Origin: Candidatus Kuenenia stuttgartensis
Lineage (GTDB): Bacteria; Planctomycetota; Planctomycetia; Planctomycetales; Planctomycetaceae
Assembly (NCBI GenBank): GCA_945861465.1
Contig: CAMAVB010000032.1
Coordinates: forward strand, 1-45,758
DNA: 45,758 bases
Direction: 5' to 3'
Part shown: one piece after another, positions 8,897 to 17,361 of the stretch
Numbering within the stretch: position 1 is the stretch's first letter
Layout of the letters: every line of letters begins with the position of its first letter
The notes under the pieces: generated by a model
Database searches by the model: none
Told to the model about the DNA's origin: nothing
The model's input: only the letters and a program-made list of their open reading frames with translations
Translations under genes and position numbers: made by a program

Positions 8897-9877
8897 TCAC
8901 ACGCGTTTGGCGGCGGATTCCACGATCTGGCGGATGAGTTCCTGGTAGCTCATGCCGACTTTGGTGGCAATCATCGGCAGGTCGGAATGTTCGGGGTGCA
9001 AGCCAGCAAGCGGATTGGCTTCGATAAAACTGGGCCGACCGCTGCCGTCCGATCGCAGATCGATTCGTCCCGCGTCGCGACCGTTCAATTCACGCCATGA
9101 GATGAGCGCAATCCGTTCCGCTTCTGCGACTTCGGGATCGTCGTCTGATCGTACCAGGTCGTAGCGGACGAGTTCTTCGCAGCGTTCTTTGTTGATGTAC
9201 GAGTATGCGCCGGGTTCGGCATCGGACAGCAACACGATTTCCAGAGTTCCCAGCACGTGTGCGTCGGCACCTGTTCCAAGAATCCCGACCGTGAATTCAC
9301 GACCGCTCAGGTAAGTTTCCACGAGCACCGGCTGGCGGAACTGCGAGAGCAGTGCTTCGCAGACCTGGCTCAGTTCAGCCGCAGTTGAAATGCACGACGC
9401 AGGTGAAACGCCTTTGCCAGTTCCTTCAGCAATGGGTTTGGCGAAGAGCGGGAACGGTAAATCAATGCCTGCCAGATCGGCCAGAGTCTCAACGACGGCG
9501 AACTTCGGAGTCGGCACGCCGCATTTTTCGACAAGCGTCTTCGTGAGTCCCTTGTGCAGGCAAACGGTCATTGCGACCGGATCGCCAAAAGTACAGGGAA
9601 TGCCATAGGCTTCCAGCAGCGTGGGAACCTGCGCTTCGCGGGCGATTCCACGCAGGCCTTCACAGATGTTGAATACCAGATCCCAACGATCGCCAGCGGC
9701 CAGGCGACTTACCAGTTGACGCACATGTCCGATCCGATCGGTCTGGTGTCCCAGCGACGCAATCGCATTTTCCAGCGAATCAATCGTGTCCGCGCGATCA
9801 AATTCTGCAGTTTCAAGTTCGTCGTAACCTTCGGCAAGGTACGCTTCGCGGAGGTCGTAGGTCAGTCCGATTTTCAT
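8897..9877 (-). CDS. D-alanine-D-alanine ligase-like ATP-grasp protein
   Basis: This 326-residue ATP-grasp enzyme is related to Ddl. Visible are an N-terminal DLVFNICEGLRG (Ddl: D.VFN..EG..GE), EAYGIPCTFGDPVAMTVCLHKG with the ATP-binding-domain lysine, PLFAKPIAEGTGKGVSP (the ATP-grasp glycine loop), and FIEANPLAGLHPEHSDLP with the metal-binding E-x-N (typically EVNP.PG). Canonical Ddl has GxxGED early and MTxxSLxP late; both are altered here, so it may join amino acids or peptides other than D-Ala-D-Ala. It overlaps the upstream YkgJ-like gene by 4 bp (ATGA), so the two are co-translated. Related pairs occur in planctomycetes, but the product is unknown. Confidence 0.75.
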   Translation of the reverse strand: MKIGLTYDLREAYLAEGYDELETAEFDRADTIDSLENAIASLGHQTDRIGHVRQLVSRLAAGDRWDLVFNICEGLRGIAREAQVPTLLEAYGIPCTFGDPVAMTVCLHKGLTKTLVEKCGVPTPKFAVVETLADLAGIDLPFPLFAKPIAEGTGKGVSPASCISTAAELSQVCEALLSQFRQPVLVETYLSGREFTVGILGTGADAHVLGTLEIVLLSDAEPGAYSYINKERCEELVRYDLVRSDDDPEVAEAERIALISWRELNGRDAGRIDLRSDGSGRPSFIEANPLAGLHPEHSDLPMIATKVGMSYQELIRQIVESAAKRV

Positions 9878-10404
9878 GCCGCCGCGCTTTCCGCTGCCGC
9901 GTTATCCGCTGCCGCACCTGAGTCTTCTTTCTCCGGCAGCTCAGCGTACAACTGCGCTCGAAACCGTTCCGCTTCGTCGCGATCCATTCCCAGCACCTGC
10001 AACAGTTGTTGCTGTGGCCGCAACAGCTCGACTGGACAACCGCCGGCCGGTCGTTCCTTGATTCCATCGACCGTATAGTCAAATGGGTAGAGGCGACAAA
10101 TCAACGGCCTGACCGTCGGCGCGAGCGTGCATCCCTGAGGGCCGAGAAAATAACAGTCTCCGTTTGGCTGCTGTTTGAGGACTCTGCGTGTTCCATCCGG
10201 CTGAAACACATGATGCTGCCAGAACGGATCTTCGATCGTCTGATCATAGGACGCATCCTCGGGCGCACGGTATTCCGTAAAACGGGTGGAAGATGATGCC
10301 GCTTCGATACGCCGGACATCTCCCAGCGTCACGTAAATATCCGTCTTCTGACAACACGTCGAATAGTGTCTTGCACAGCGCACACAAAGAAACTCGTCAG
10401 ACAC
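9874..10404 (-). CDS. YkgJ family cysteine cluster protein
   Basis: This 176-residue protein has the cysteine pattern of the YkgJ/CxxCxxCC family: FLCVRCARHYSTCCQKTDIY near the N-terminus, then CYFLGPQGCTLAPTVRPLIC and RLYPFDY, then GGCPVE. These cysteines probably bind zinc or an iron-sulfur cluster. A Gln/Glu/Ala-rich C-terminal tail (EKEDSGAAADNAAAESAAA) looks disordered. Translation starts at GTG, 7 nt after AGGA. The stop overlaps the ATP-grasp start by 4 bp, so the two proteins probably work together. Function in the family is not established; some annotations suggest a flagellin-modification or Fe/Zn-chelating role. Confidence 0.8.
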   Translation of the reverse strand: MSDEFLCVRCARHYSTCCQKTDIYVTLGDVRRIEAASSSTRFTEYRAPEDASYDQTIEDPFWQHHVFQPDGTRRVLKQQPNGDCYFLGPQGCTLAPTVRPLICRLYPFDYTVDGIKERPAGGCPVELLRPQQQLLQVLGMDRDEAERFRAQLYAELPEKEDSGAAADNAAAESAAA

Positions 10405-10451
10405 GACAACTTCCTGGGGAAAAATTATGGGGAGACATCGGGTTGAATCGT

Positions 10452-10487
10452 GTACCGGCGGGCTGACGCAGCGCCGCGCGCCGGTAC
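10452..10487. repeat. Short palindrome GTACCGGCG...CGCCGGTAC
   Basis: A 9-bp inverted repeat (10452-10460 and 10479-10487) encloses GGCTGACGCAGCGCCGCG. A related sequence (GTACCGGCAAGCTGACGCATG) lies at about 19507 downstream of the asparagine-synthase-like gene. This suggests a dispersed short repeat, not a gene-specific site. Confidence 0.5.
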
Positions 10488-10540
10488 ATTGTGCGATTCA
10501 GGTTCAAGCCAGAGCTCTGTCACGTATTCATTGATGGGGT

Positions 10541-10604
10541 GTGTGCCACTGGCTTTGACAGTGCGCCCTATCTGCGGGAAGCACTGGCAGAGCCAGTGGC
10601 ACAC
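10541..10604. repeat. 24-bp-arm inverted repeat downstream of lysine aminomutase gene
   Basis: The arm GTGTGCCACTGGCTTTGACA (10541-10564 in full) pairs with 10581-10604, 22 of 24 bases, around a 16-nt loop. It starts about 40 nt past the stop of the minus-strand aminomutase gene and could act as its terminator, although no U-run follows. The sequence, with its CACTGGC core, looks like a dispersed repeat. Confidence 0.6.
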
Positions 10605-10645
10605 ATCAATACACGACTGACAGAGCAACAGGATTCCATCAGCTG

Positions 10646-12094
10646 TTAAGTCGCAATCGGGTCCGGATAACGGAACGTCTTGCCTTCGAAGTTTCGAAGC
10701 AACAAGTCGTCACCGTCCCGGCCAATGACGCTATCGACCTGCAGCGGAATTTTTCCGCCACCGCCAGGAGCATCAATAACGAACGTCGGTACCGCGTAGC
10801 CTGTGGTGAAACCACGCAGACCTTGAATGATTTCCAGACCCTTTGAAACGGGAGTCCGAAAATGCGACGAACCACTGATCGGATCGCACTGATACAGGTA
10901 ATAAGGACGAACTCGCATCAACAGCAGCTTGTGGACAAGCTCCTTCATGATTTCAACTTCGTCGTTGACACCCTTGAGCAGTACAGTCTGTGAGCCCAGT
11001 GGAATTCCGGCATCGATCAATCGTTCACAGGCCTGCTTTGATTCCACCGTGCATTCTTCAGGATGCAGATAGTGGACGCTCATCCAGATCGGATGATACT
11101 TGCGGAGCATCGTACACAGTTCCGGGGTGATGCGCTGAGGCAGCACAGCGGGCATTTTTGTGCCGATCCGAATGAACTCAATGTGGGGAATCTGACGCAG
11201 GCGTCCGATGATCCAATCGAGCTTTTCGTCGCTGAGTGCCAGCGGATCACCGCCGGAAATCAGGACGTCGCGCACCTGAGTTGCTTCTTCCAGATAGTGA
11301 AATATGGCTTCCAGACGTTCGACGTTTGGCTGGATTTCACCGTGGCCGACGACCCGTGAACGAGTGCAATAGCGGCAGTAGGTAGAACAGAAATCCAGAG
11401 GCAGCAGCAGCACGCGATCAGGATAGCGATGGACAAGGCCCGGAACCGGACTGTGGCCATCTTCGCCAAGCGGATCGTCTGCTTCGCCCGGTGTGCGCAC
11501 AAATTCGCGCGTCGTCGGGACAACAGTTTTTCGCAGAGCCTGCAGCGGATTTTCGGGATCCAGCAGGCTCATGTAATATGGCGTAACAGCCGTTGGAAGC
11601 AGCGTACCGCCGTCGGAAAGGACATCGCGTTCTTCGTTGGACAGTTCCAGAATTCTCTCAAACTGTTCCAGCGTCTTGATGCGATGCCGGGATTGCCAGC
11701 GCCAATCGTCCCAGTCTTCGTCCGTTGCGTCCGGATAGAAACGTTCACGGAACTGGATGGTGAGAGGATTTTCTTTGCGCGGCGAGGTTCCTGCATGGTG
11801 GGCGGCGTCAAGGCGAACACCGTTGCGATCGGGCAGGCGATTGGACGCAGCCACTTTTTCAGCGACAGCATGTCCATTGGCAGGTTTTTGGCGGGAAGCA
11901 GTTGTCGGTGGAGCAGCGTTTCTAACGAGATTCAAAACTGACAACTTGCCATTTTGGTAGGGTTTCGACTTTGCAGCAGTTCCTTCTGCGACGGTCAGGA
12001 CACTTACGTTTCCTGAGGATCCTGGAGGGTCATCATGCTCCGGGCCAACGGAAGGAGGCTCTGAGCTCTCCCCGCCGAATGACGATTCGTCCAT
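10646..12094 (-). CDS. L-lysine 2,3-aminomutase (KamA family radical SAM/PLP enzyme)
   Basis: This enzyme shifts an amino group from C2 to C3, using S-adenosylmethionine, a [4Fe-4S] cluster and PLP. Start 12094 is chosen for GGAG about 10 nt upstream; the longer reading to 12196 looks non-coding. In this 482-residue form, the cluster motif CSTYCRYC gives Cys236, Cys240 and Cys243. The PLP lysine is Lys448 in DAPGGGGK. Asp404 (YQCD) and Asp441 (VIDAP) match the two aspartates that hold the lysine side chain in the clostridial enzyme and that are replaced in glutamate 2,3-aminomutase, so lysine is the likelier substrate. The first ~105 residues are a low-complexity extension absent from classical KamA. 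Beta-lysine can serve as an osmolyte or for EF-P modification; no epmA/efp gene is adjacent. Confidence 0.88.
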   Translation of the reverse strand: MDESSFGGESSEPPSVGPEHDDPPGSSGNVSVLTVAEGTAAKSKPYQNGKLSVLNLVRNAAPPTTASRQKPANGHAVAEKVAASNRLPDRNGVRLDAAHHAGTSPRKENPLTIQFRERFYPDATDEDWDDWRWQSRHRIKTLEQFERILELSNEERDVLSDGGTLLPTAVTPYYMSLLDPENPLQALRKTVVPTTREFVRTPGEADDPLGEDGHSPVPGLVHRYPDRVLLLPLDFCSTYCRYCTRSRVVGHGEIQPNVERLEAIFHYLEEATQVRDVLISGGDPLALSDEKLDWIIGRLRQIPHIEFIRIGTKMPAVLPQRITPELCTMLRKYHPIWMSVHYLHPEECTVESKQACERLIDAGIPLGSQTVLLKGVNDEVEIMKELVHKLLLMRVRPYYLYQCDPISGSSHFRTPVSKGLEIIQGLRGFTTGYAVPTFVIDAPGGGGKIPLQVDSVIGRDGDDLLLRNFEGKTFRYPDPIAT

Positions 12095-12666
12095 TGAACA
12101 AGATCTCCGCGATTTGCGTCTGGTTGCACATCGTGACCGTGAATCCTCAGGACGGTTTTTCGTAAAATTCCGAGGAAAACACGCTGTTGGAAGCAAACTG
12201 CAGGGCCAAAATCCGTTTCCCGTGTCGCTTCAGAACATCTGAATACAACGGCGACTGGGATTCCTGAATGCAGCGAATTAATCTTCCGAACAATCGAAGT
12301 GCGACGCCGACGCAATGGTTGAGAAGTCGGCAGACTCGAGTTAACACCGGCCGACTCCATCCCGGGTTAACGATCAAGCAAATTGATAGCGAGTCTCTTC
12401 CCGGAACGGTCGCTCTTTCAGCAAGAGTTCCAGGGGCGAGGGAATGATGCCAACAGGCCGAACCCCTCTGCACCTCCATATGTTTTGTTTACAACCACTT
12501 GTCCCGTCAGATGCACTCGCGAAAGACAGCTCGTAAGTCACTTCGACAGGTCGCAAGAGTCTCATTGCACCAATGCAAATCAACCTCACTGCGCGGCGTT
12601 ATATCTTTCATCGCTTCCAAATCAATAGAGCAGTTGCCATTGTTTTTCGGAATCCGCAGAAAATTA
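12095..12666. other. Intergenic stretch, no gene seen
   Basis: About 570 nt lie between the aminomutase start and the mraY stop. Codon-like readings exist on both strands but have no recognisable family, ribosome-binding site or conserved motif. It must contain the aminomutase promoter; no clear -35/-10 pair was identified. Confidence 0.4.
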
Positions 12667-13707
12667 TCAGAACGCCGCCGTCAGCCCGATCAGAGCAGCA
12701 AACATTGCCGCCAGCCAAAACGCTGCGACGATCCGTGTTTCAGAATCTCCGCGAAACACAAAGTGATTGTGCAGAGGACTGCACAGAAGTACGCGTCGCC
12801 GCGTTCGCCGATACCAGATGACCTGCAGCACGACGCTCACTGTCTCAACCACAAACACAGCGCCGATGATTGCCAGCATGAATTCACTGCCGGTCGATAA
12901 TGCCGCGATCGCCAGTAATCCGCCGATCGGCAGGGATCCGGCATCGCCCATGAAAACTCTGGCCGGATAGCGATTCCACCATAGGAATCCCAGCGTGCTT
13001 CCAGCCAACGCTGCACAACTGATCGCAGCGGCAGCGCGACCAGGCCCAGGATTGTCAATCGCATTGATCCCGACCCCTGCACTACTGCAGATGACCAATA
13101 CCATGGCGCTCGATGTGATCGTTGTACAGCCGCTGGCAAGTCCATCCAGCCCGTCCGCCAGATTGACCGCATTTGACGAACCGACAATCACAAATGCAGC
13201 CCAGGGGATCCAGAACCAGCCAAGGTCCAATGTGCGATCCAACCAAGGGATCATGGTCCGTCCGGCATGGCCGTGGTCGGTTTGAAACAAATACATGCCG
13301 CCTGCCGCAGCAAATGCGATCAGGCATTGAAAAACCAGTTTTTCCCGGGCTGTCAGGCCCTTCCGGATCGTACGCAGCTTAATCCAGTCATCGGCGGCAC
13401 CGAGCAGCGTGAACGCTGAGACCGTGAGACAAAACAGCCAGACCAGCGGCGTTGACACATCGGCAAAGCACAGAATGGAAACAACAGTGGTCCCGGCAAT
13501 CAACAGGCCACCCATTGTGGGGGTGTTTTGTTTAGCGGAGTGCAGTTCGTTCAATCGCAATGAATCGCTGTCAATACGTTCGGTGAAACGCGACTTCAGC
13601 CATCGAATCAACCAATCCCCACACACGAATGACAACGTCATTGATAGCAATCCGGCACCGAATACGGCAACAGAAAGCGACGTCTCAAACAATTCGCCAA
13701 TGAGCAC
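12667..13707 (-). CDS. mraY: Phospho-N-acetylmuramoyl-pentapeptide-transferase MraY
   Basis: MraY transfers phospho-MurNAc-pentapeptide from UDP to undecaprenyl phosphate on the inner membrane, making lipid I of peptidoglycan synthesis. The 346-residue, multi-helix protein shows TPTMGGLLI (about 62-70), GAADDWIK with Asp106-Asp107, NAVNLADGLDGLASG with Asp185 and Asp188, FMGDAGSLPIGG with Asp255, and PLHNHFVFRG (311-320). That last motif is normally HHH; here it is H-N-H. Translation starts at GTG 13707, 5 nt after AGGAGA. A palindromic repeat at 13721-13751 lies just upstream, in the presumed 5' leader. The gene stands outside any mur/fts cluster. WecA-type relatives share the DD and NxxxxDGxDGL motifs, but the PLHxH element favours MraY. 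Confidence 0.85.
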   Translation of the reverse strand: MLIGELFETSLSVAVFGAGLLSMTLSFVCGDWLIRWLKSRFTERIDSDSLRLNELHSAKQNTPTMGGLLIAGTTVVSILCFADVSTPLVWLFCLTVSAFTLLGAADDWIKLRTIRKGLTAREKLVFQCLIAFAAAGGMYLFQTDHGHAGRTMIPWLDRTLDLGWFWIPWAAFVIVGSSNAVNLADGLDGLASGCTTITSSAMVLVICSSAGVGINAIDNPGPGRAAAAISCAALAGSTLGFLWWNRYPARVFMGDAGSLPIGGLLAIAALSTGSEFMLAIIGAVFVVETVSVVLQVIWYRRTRRRVLLCSPLHNHFVFRGDSETRIVAAFWLAAMFAALIGLTAAF

Positions 13708-13720
13708 CGAGGTCTCCTGC

Positions 13721-13751
13721 GTAGCTCAGTCGCTCCGCCGACTGAGATTCC
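13721..13751. repeat. Half copy of the AGTCGCTCCGCCG palindromic repeat (family B)
   Basis: GTAGCTCAGTCGCTCCGCCG with the following ACTGAGATTCC matches the right half of the element at 38385-38441. It is placed 13 nt upstream of the mraY start and so belongs to that mRNA's leader. Confidence 0.65.
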
Positions 13752-13861
13752 CTGGTCCGATATGAACAGGGGAATGTAGTCGCTGATTGCCTGTCTACGC
13801 CATGCAGGATGATTTCCAACAGCCACATGGCGTAGTTTTCGACGATGCGGGACAGGCATGC

Positions 13862-13910
13862 GAGTCGGCGGAGCGACTCGCCTACGTAGCTCAGTCGCTC
13901 CGCCGGGCTC
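13862..13910. repeat. Palindromic repeat family B, full copy
   Basis: GAGTCGGCGGAGCGACT at the left pairs with AGTCGCTCCGCCGGGCTC at the right across CGCCTACGTAGCTC. It sits directly downstream of the thioredoxin gene stop (minus strand) and upstream of mraY. The same sequence recurs at 38385-38441. Between 13752 and 13861 is a further imperfect pair (CTACGCCATG / CATGGCGTAG) but no gene. Confidence 0.7.
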
Positions 13911-13915
13911 AAGGA

Positions 13916-14314
13916 TCAGATATTCTGATCGATCCAGGTTTCCAGTTGCTCGACACTGCAAAAGCCGCGCTGACTGGAAACCACTTTTCCCTGGTCAAAA
14001 ATCATGGTCTGAGGAATTCCGCCGCCGGATCGATAGTACCGAAACAGTTCAGGCTTCTGATCGATATCCACGATAAAGAACTCCACTCTGTTGCGGAGCT
14101 TCGGACGAAGTTCTTTGATCGCTGCGTCCATGCTTCGGCACGGTCCGCACCATTCTGCGCCGAACTTCACGACGACTGGTTTTGCGCTCTCTAACACGGA
14201 TTTTCGAAACCACACATCCGTCGGTGGTGGTCCTTTTTCCTGCCGGAGCGCGATGATCGACACCACAACCACGACGAACACAAATCCGAACTGCAGTCGA
14301 TTCAAAGTGATCAT
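13916..14314 (-). CDS. Membrane-anchored thioredoxin-fold protein
   Basis: This 132-residue protein has an N-terminal anchor (FGFVFVVVVVSIIAL, about 9-23) and a thioredoxin domain with the active site EWCGPCR (Cys56, Cys59) and cis-proline GGIPQ (Pro101). The redox domain probably faces the periplasm, although a WCGPC site with an uncleaved anchor does not settle orientation. The ATG has a strong GGAGG 8 nt upstream. It may reduce or isomerise disulfides of exported proteins. It is a single gene between the GAF-HlyD unit and mraY. Confidence 0.85.
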   Translation of the reverse strand: MITLNRLQFGFVFVVVVVSIIALRQEKGPPPTDVWFRKSVLESAKPVVVKFGAEWCGPCRSMDAAIKELRPKLRNRVEFFIVDIDQKPELFRYYRSGGGIPQTMIFDQGKVVSSQRGFCSVEQLETWIDQNI

Positions 14315-14431
14315 GATAAAAACCTCCGCTATGATCCTGATTCAGCTGTTCAGTGGAAGTCGCACCGACAGGTTGTATTTCCGCAACACACCTGAGTATG
14401 GCATGAGCGTAACGAATTTGAGGCTGTCGCA

Positions 14432-15175
14432 CTACTCAATCAACGGGCGCTGCCGATGGGAGTTCGAGCGATGGAATTTGTCGAACTCGGCCGGCAGCAG
14501 TGTGAGCAATTGTTCGATCGACAGTGAATGCAGATCCCATGTCAGGTCCAGCTGACTCAGGACGTCCGCAAAGCGGCGAGGACTTCCCGGGCTATTGCCG
14601 CTCACTCCGGGGCGATTGCGTCCGTTGGCAGCATCGTAGTAAAGTCGTGTGGCAACTCCTACGACGGAGTTGCAGGTGACGAGCGATGGTCTGGAAGCAA
14701 TCAATGACACAAGTGCCCCCGGCTGAGTTGGCGTACCGCACAGCAAGGACATAGCGCGCCGTGGATCGTCGCGATGAGCCCGATAGATCTGAAATGGGCC
14801 AGCCAGAAGATGACGGCAGGTCCTGCGCGGGTCTTCCAGATCGGCCAGCCAACGATATCGATCACCGGGATGCCAGCAATCCTTCACCACAGGGCAAAGT
14901 GATTCGAACCAGTACAATGCCAGCCAGCACCAGAATCCCGCATCGGCGCGAAGTGTGGACGTGTCTTTTCGTAACAGGCGGCTCAGGTATTCGGCGATTT
15001 CGAGGCGTGACCGAAAACTCCGCACTTCGGCATCAATCTCGATATCGATCGGTTCTGACGTTCCGGAGTCCGTGAGCAGTTCCAGCGGAGCGTCCGTCGT
15101 GGGATGGCCTTTCAGCGATGCGAGAAACGCATCGAACTGTTCGATCCCGGATTGTGTCAGTCGGCGCGCCAGCAT
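14432..15175 (-). CDS. Uncharacterised protein, second gene of the GAF-HlyD unit
   Basis: This 247-residue soluble protein is not recognised. It begins with a short helical region, has Trp/Leu-rich segments (AGFWCWLALYWFESLCP), a conserved-looking core DRYRWLADLEDPRRTCRHLL and YRAHRDDPRRAMSLLCGT, and ends in LTLLPAEFDKF. There is no signal peptide or transmembrane helix, and no catalytic motif known to me. It starts 17 nt after the stop of the GAF-HlyD gene, so the two are very likely co-transcribed. It could be an accessory factor of that adaptor. A possible alternative is a member of a DNA-related DUF family, but the match is too weak to name. Confidence 0.6.
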   Translation of the reverse strand: MLARRLTQSGIEQFDAFLASLKGHPTTDAPLELLTDSGTSEPIDIEIDAEVRSFRSRLEIAEYLSRLLRKDTSTLRADAGFWCWLALYWFESLCPVVKDCWHPGDRYRWLADLEDPRRTCRHLLAGPFQIYRAHRDDPRRAMSLLCGTPTQPGALVSLIASRPSLVTCNSVVGVATRLYYDAANGRNRPGVSGNSPGSPRRFADVLSQLDLTWDLHSLSIEQLLTLLPAEFDKFHRSNSHRQRPLIE

Positions 15176-15192
15176 TTTGAAGACAGGACCAC

Positions 15193-17295
15193 TCAGAGCC
15201 AGATGTACTTCTGCACAAACTCCACGACATCACCGAAGCACCAATAGGCCAGCGATGTCTTTCCGCAGTACAGATGCACGGTCACTTCCACACCGATCCG
15301 CTGGGGAGGAAGATCCTGTCCTTCGTTCGCGACTGCCGTCAGTTCGAACGCGGTACCAAGTTCGGTATCTGTTGTCGAACGCGTCGCGACTTTTGTGAGA
15401 TGGCAAGTGAATTCTTTTTCCGGTTGTGATGCCAGCTTGAATTCCCCTTGAAGCTCGGCAGGCTTGTCGTCCTTGCCGTCGGCAATGCGTTGACGCTGCG
15501 CCTCCAGGATGTGCCCCATGCGTTTCTCTTCAACCAGCAGTTCCATGTGCCACTTGCTGCCTTCGCCGTCATTCATGATGTCAAATAAATGATCACCTGC
15601 CTTAACTGGACGATCTTCAAGCAGTTGCCGCAGCTGAAAGTCCGGAATGCGACCGGTGGCCTGCGCCTTGATTGAGAGCTTTTCAGCCTTGCGGTTCTCC
15701 AGTTGAGCCAGTTGCTTTTCGGCGATAATGCGGTCGCCGTCGATTCGCTTCTTTTCCACTTCCAGACGTTTGACAGTCGCCACCGCACTGCCCTTCTGCT
15801 CACCTTCTTCGGATCGTTCCGCAAATTGTGCCGTGCGGATTTCATCTTCTTTCGCAAGCTGCATGTTCTTCTGCTTTTCGATCGAAGCCTTTGCTTCCTC
15901 GATCTGCCCGTCCAGTTCGTCGTTCTGCAGCACGATGAGAACGTCACCTTTCGTAACCAACTGATTCGGGGGTATCTGAATTCCCTTGCGAGTTATCAAT
16001 CCGTCGTAGGTCGCAAACACAGCCGTCTGTTCGACCGGCATCCATTTGCCTTCGGCCTTGACAGGATATTCCAGTTGATAAAAAGCCATCACTGCTACGA
16101 GTGCCGCGACGCCTGACAACACGGCGGCAGTGATTGCCAGTTTTCGCCCGCGAAACCACTCCAGGCCTTTGCCCATCAGCGTCCACACGCTCAGCCCGAA
16201 AATACGTCCATGCTGTCGAGAGTTCCAAAGTGCTGCTCCGACGTGATCGGCCACGAGTTCTGCACGCTGCTCCAGTTGAGGCAGCGGTTCCGATTCTGCA
16301 ATCTGTTCGATCACCAGACAGCCCGTAGCTTTCGGTCGCTTCTTGCGTCGTTCGCGATCTTCCTCTTCGCCCTGCTTGCGGACCATGGCTTCGTTTTCAA
16401 ACATCGGCACCAGCATAACCATGCGGGAACCACTCTCCTGCACAAACGCCGCCAGAGGTTCTTCGATCTGCGGTGCAAGTCCTTCAACTTTACCCGTGTA
16501 GACCAGTGTTTCACCCATTTCGATCACACGCTGCGACAGCTTTCGCATCGCGACGATGAGATTCGCTCGCGCATTCACACTGCTTTGTCCGCTTACCGCC
16601 CGGATCTGGAAACTGCGTCCCTTGCGAATCGCCACGCTGACGCGGTCACAGCCGAGCAGCGCGCGGCTGTCACTGGCTGCTGCGTCGGCGACTTCCTCTT
16701 CCCGCAACGAACGCTGAAGACGCAGGGAGAACTGTTCGAAGTCCGTCCAGAACTGATTTTTCAGGTCGGCATTGTCTTCCGGATTGCGTCGCCGACCTTC
16801 CAGAAAACGTGATGCGTACCCGCACATCTGCTCCAGAAACTGCATGTATCCGGACTGTGCCTTCACTGGAACGTCCGGACGCTGAAACAACTCCACAACA
16901 CCGACGCACTTCTTTTCCTTGTGAAGTGCCGACAGGACTAAAACGTGTTCCGTCGGAAGTTTCGCTTCTCCGCCGTGAGTCAGCGTTCGAGCTTCGCCGG
17001 TTTGCATCACTTCAATGAGCAACTTTTCGTTCAGTCCCATCGCCCCGGGTGTTTCGCGCAGTCTGGTTTGATCCAGATTCATCTGAGCTGTCAGGTTCAG
17101 TCGACCGGACTCGTCTAACGTCCAGACGACACCCGCGCGAGCCCCGACAGCCGTGACGACGCGCGTCAGGAACTCCTGAAAGTAAATTGGCGGCGGAAGT
17201 TCCTGACCGGACATCTGCTCGATCTCGCGTGCCAACTGCATCACGCGCTCGCGGACTTTTTTGAGGTTTTCGTCAGATGGAACAGGTTCTGTCAT
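15193..17295 (-). CDS. GAF-domain/HlyD-like membrane fusion protein
   Basis: This 700-residue protein fuses a cytoplasmic sensor to a periplasmic adaptor. Residues about 38-165 and 185-355 look like two GAF-type domains (for example RAGVVWTLDESGRLNLTAQM and GCDRVSVAIRKGRSFQIRAV). A single transmembrane helix follows at about 385-405 (KLAITAAVLSGVAALVAVMA). Then comes a HlyD/membrane-fusion body: a split lipoyl-like hairpin (TYDGLITRKGIQIPPNQLV..GDVL), a coiled coil (about 455-525, rich in E/K/Q) and a beta-barrel. In planctomycetes such proteins usually sit beside an M50-type peptidase; none is visible here. The ATG has GGA about 8 nt upstream. It is probably part of an export or peptide-processing complex whose activity responds to a cytoplasmic signal. 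Confidence 0.75.
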   Translation of the reverse strand: MTEPVPSDENLKKVRERVMQLAREIEQMSGQELPPPIYFQEFLTRVVTAVGARAGVVWTLDESGRLNLTAQMNLDQTRLRETPGAMGLNEKLLIEVMQTGEARTLTHGGEAKLPTEHVLVLSALHKEKKCVGVVELFQRPDVPVKAQSGYMQFLEQMCGYASRFLEGRRRNPEDNADLKNQFWTDFEQFSLRLQRSLREEEVADAAASDSRALLGCDRVSVAIRKGRSFQIRAVSGQSSVNARANLIVAMRKLSQRVIEMGETLVYTGKVEGLAPQIEEPLAAFVQESGSRMVMLVPMFENEAMVRKQGEEEDRERRKKRPKATGCLVIEQIAESEPLPQLEQRAELVADHVGAALWNSRQHGRIFGLSVWTLMGKGLEWFRGRKLAITAAVLSGVAALVAVMAFYQLEYPVKAEGKWMPVEQTAVFATYDGLITRKGIQIPPNQLVTKGDVLIVLQNDELDGQIEEAKASIEKQKNMQLAKEDEIRTAQFAERSEEGEQKGSAVATVKRLEVEKKRIDGDRIIAEKQLAQLENRKAEKLSIKAQATGRIPDFQLRQLLEDRPVKAGDHLFDIMNDGEGSKWHMELLVEEKRMGHILEAQRQRIADGKDDKPAELQGEFKLASQPEKEFTCHLTKVATRSTTDTELGTAFELTAVANEGQDLPPQRIGVEVTVHLYCGKTSLAYWCFGDVVEFVQKYIWL

Positions 17296-17361
17296 GAAAA
17301 TCGTCCGTTTTACTTCAAAAACTCGGCAGCATGCTTATTGTTCATGCGTTCTGAAATGCGG

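Noticed and set aside
12197-12479. Short minus-strand frames upstream of the aminomutase
   Set aside because: No recognisable motif; the aminomutase start at 12094 has a better ribosome-binding site.
13721-13910. Riboswitch in the mraY leader
   Set aside because: The structure is explained by a dispersed palindromic repeat found also at 38385, with no known riboswitch core.
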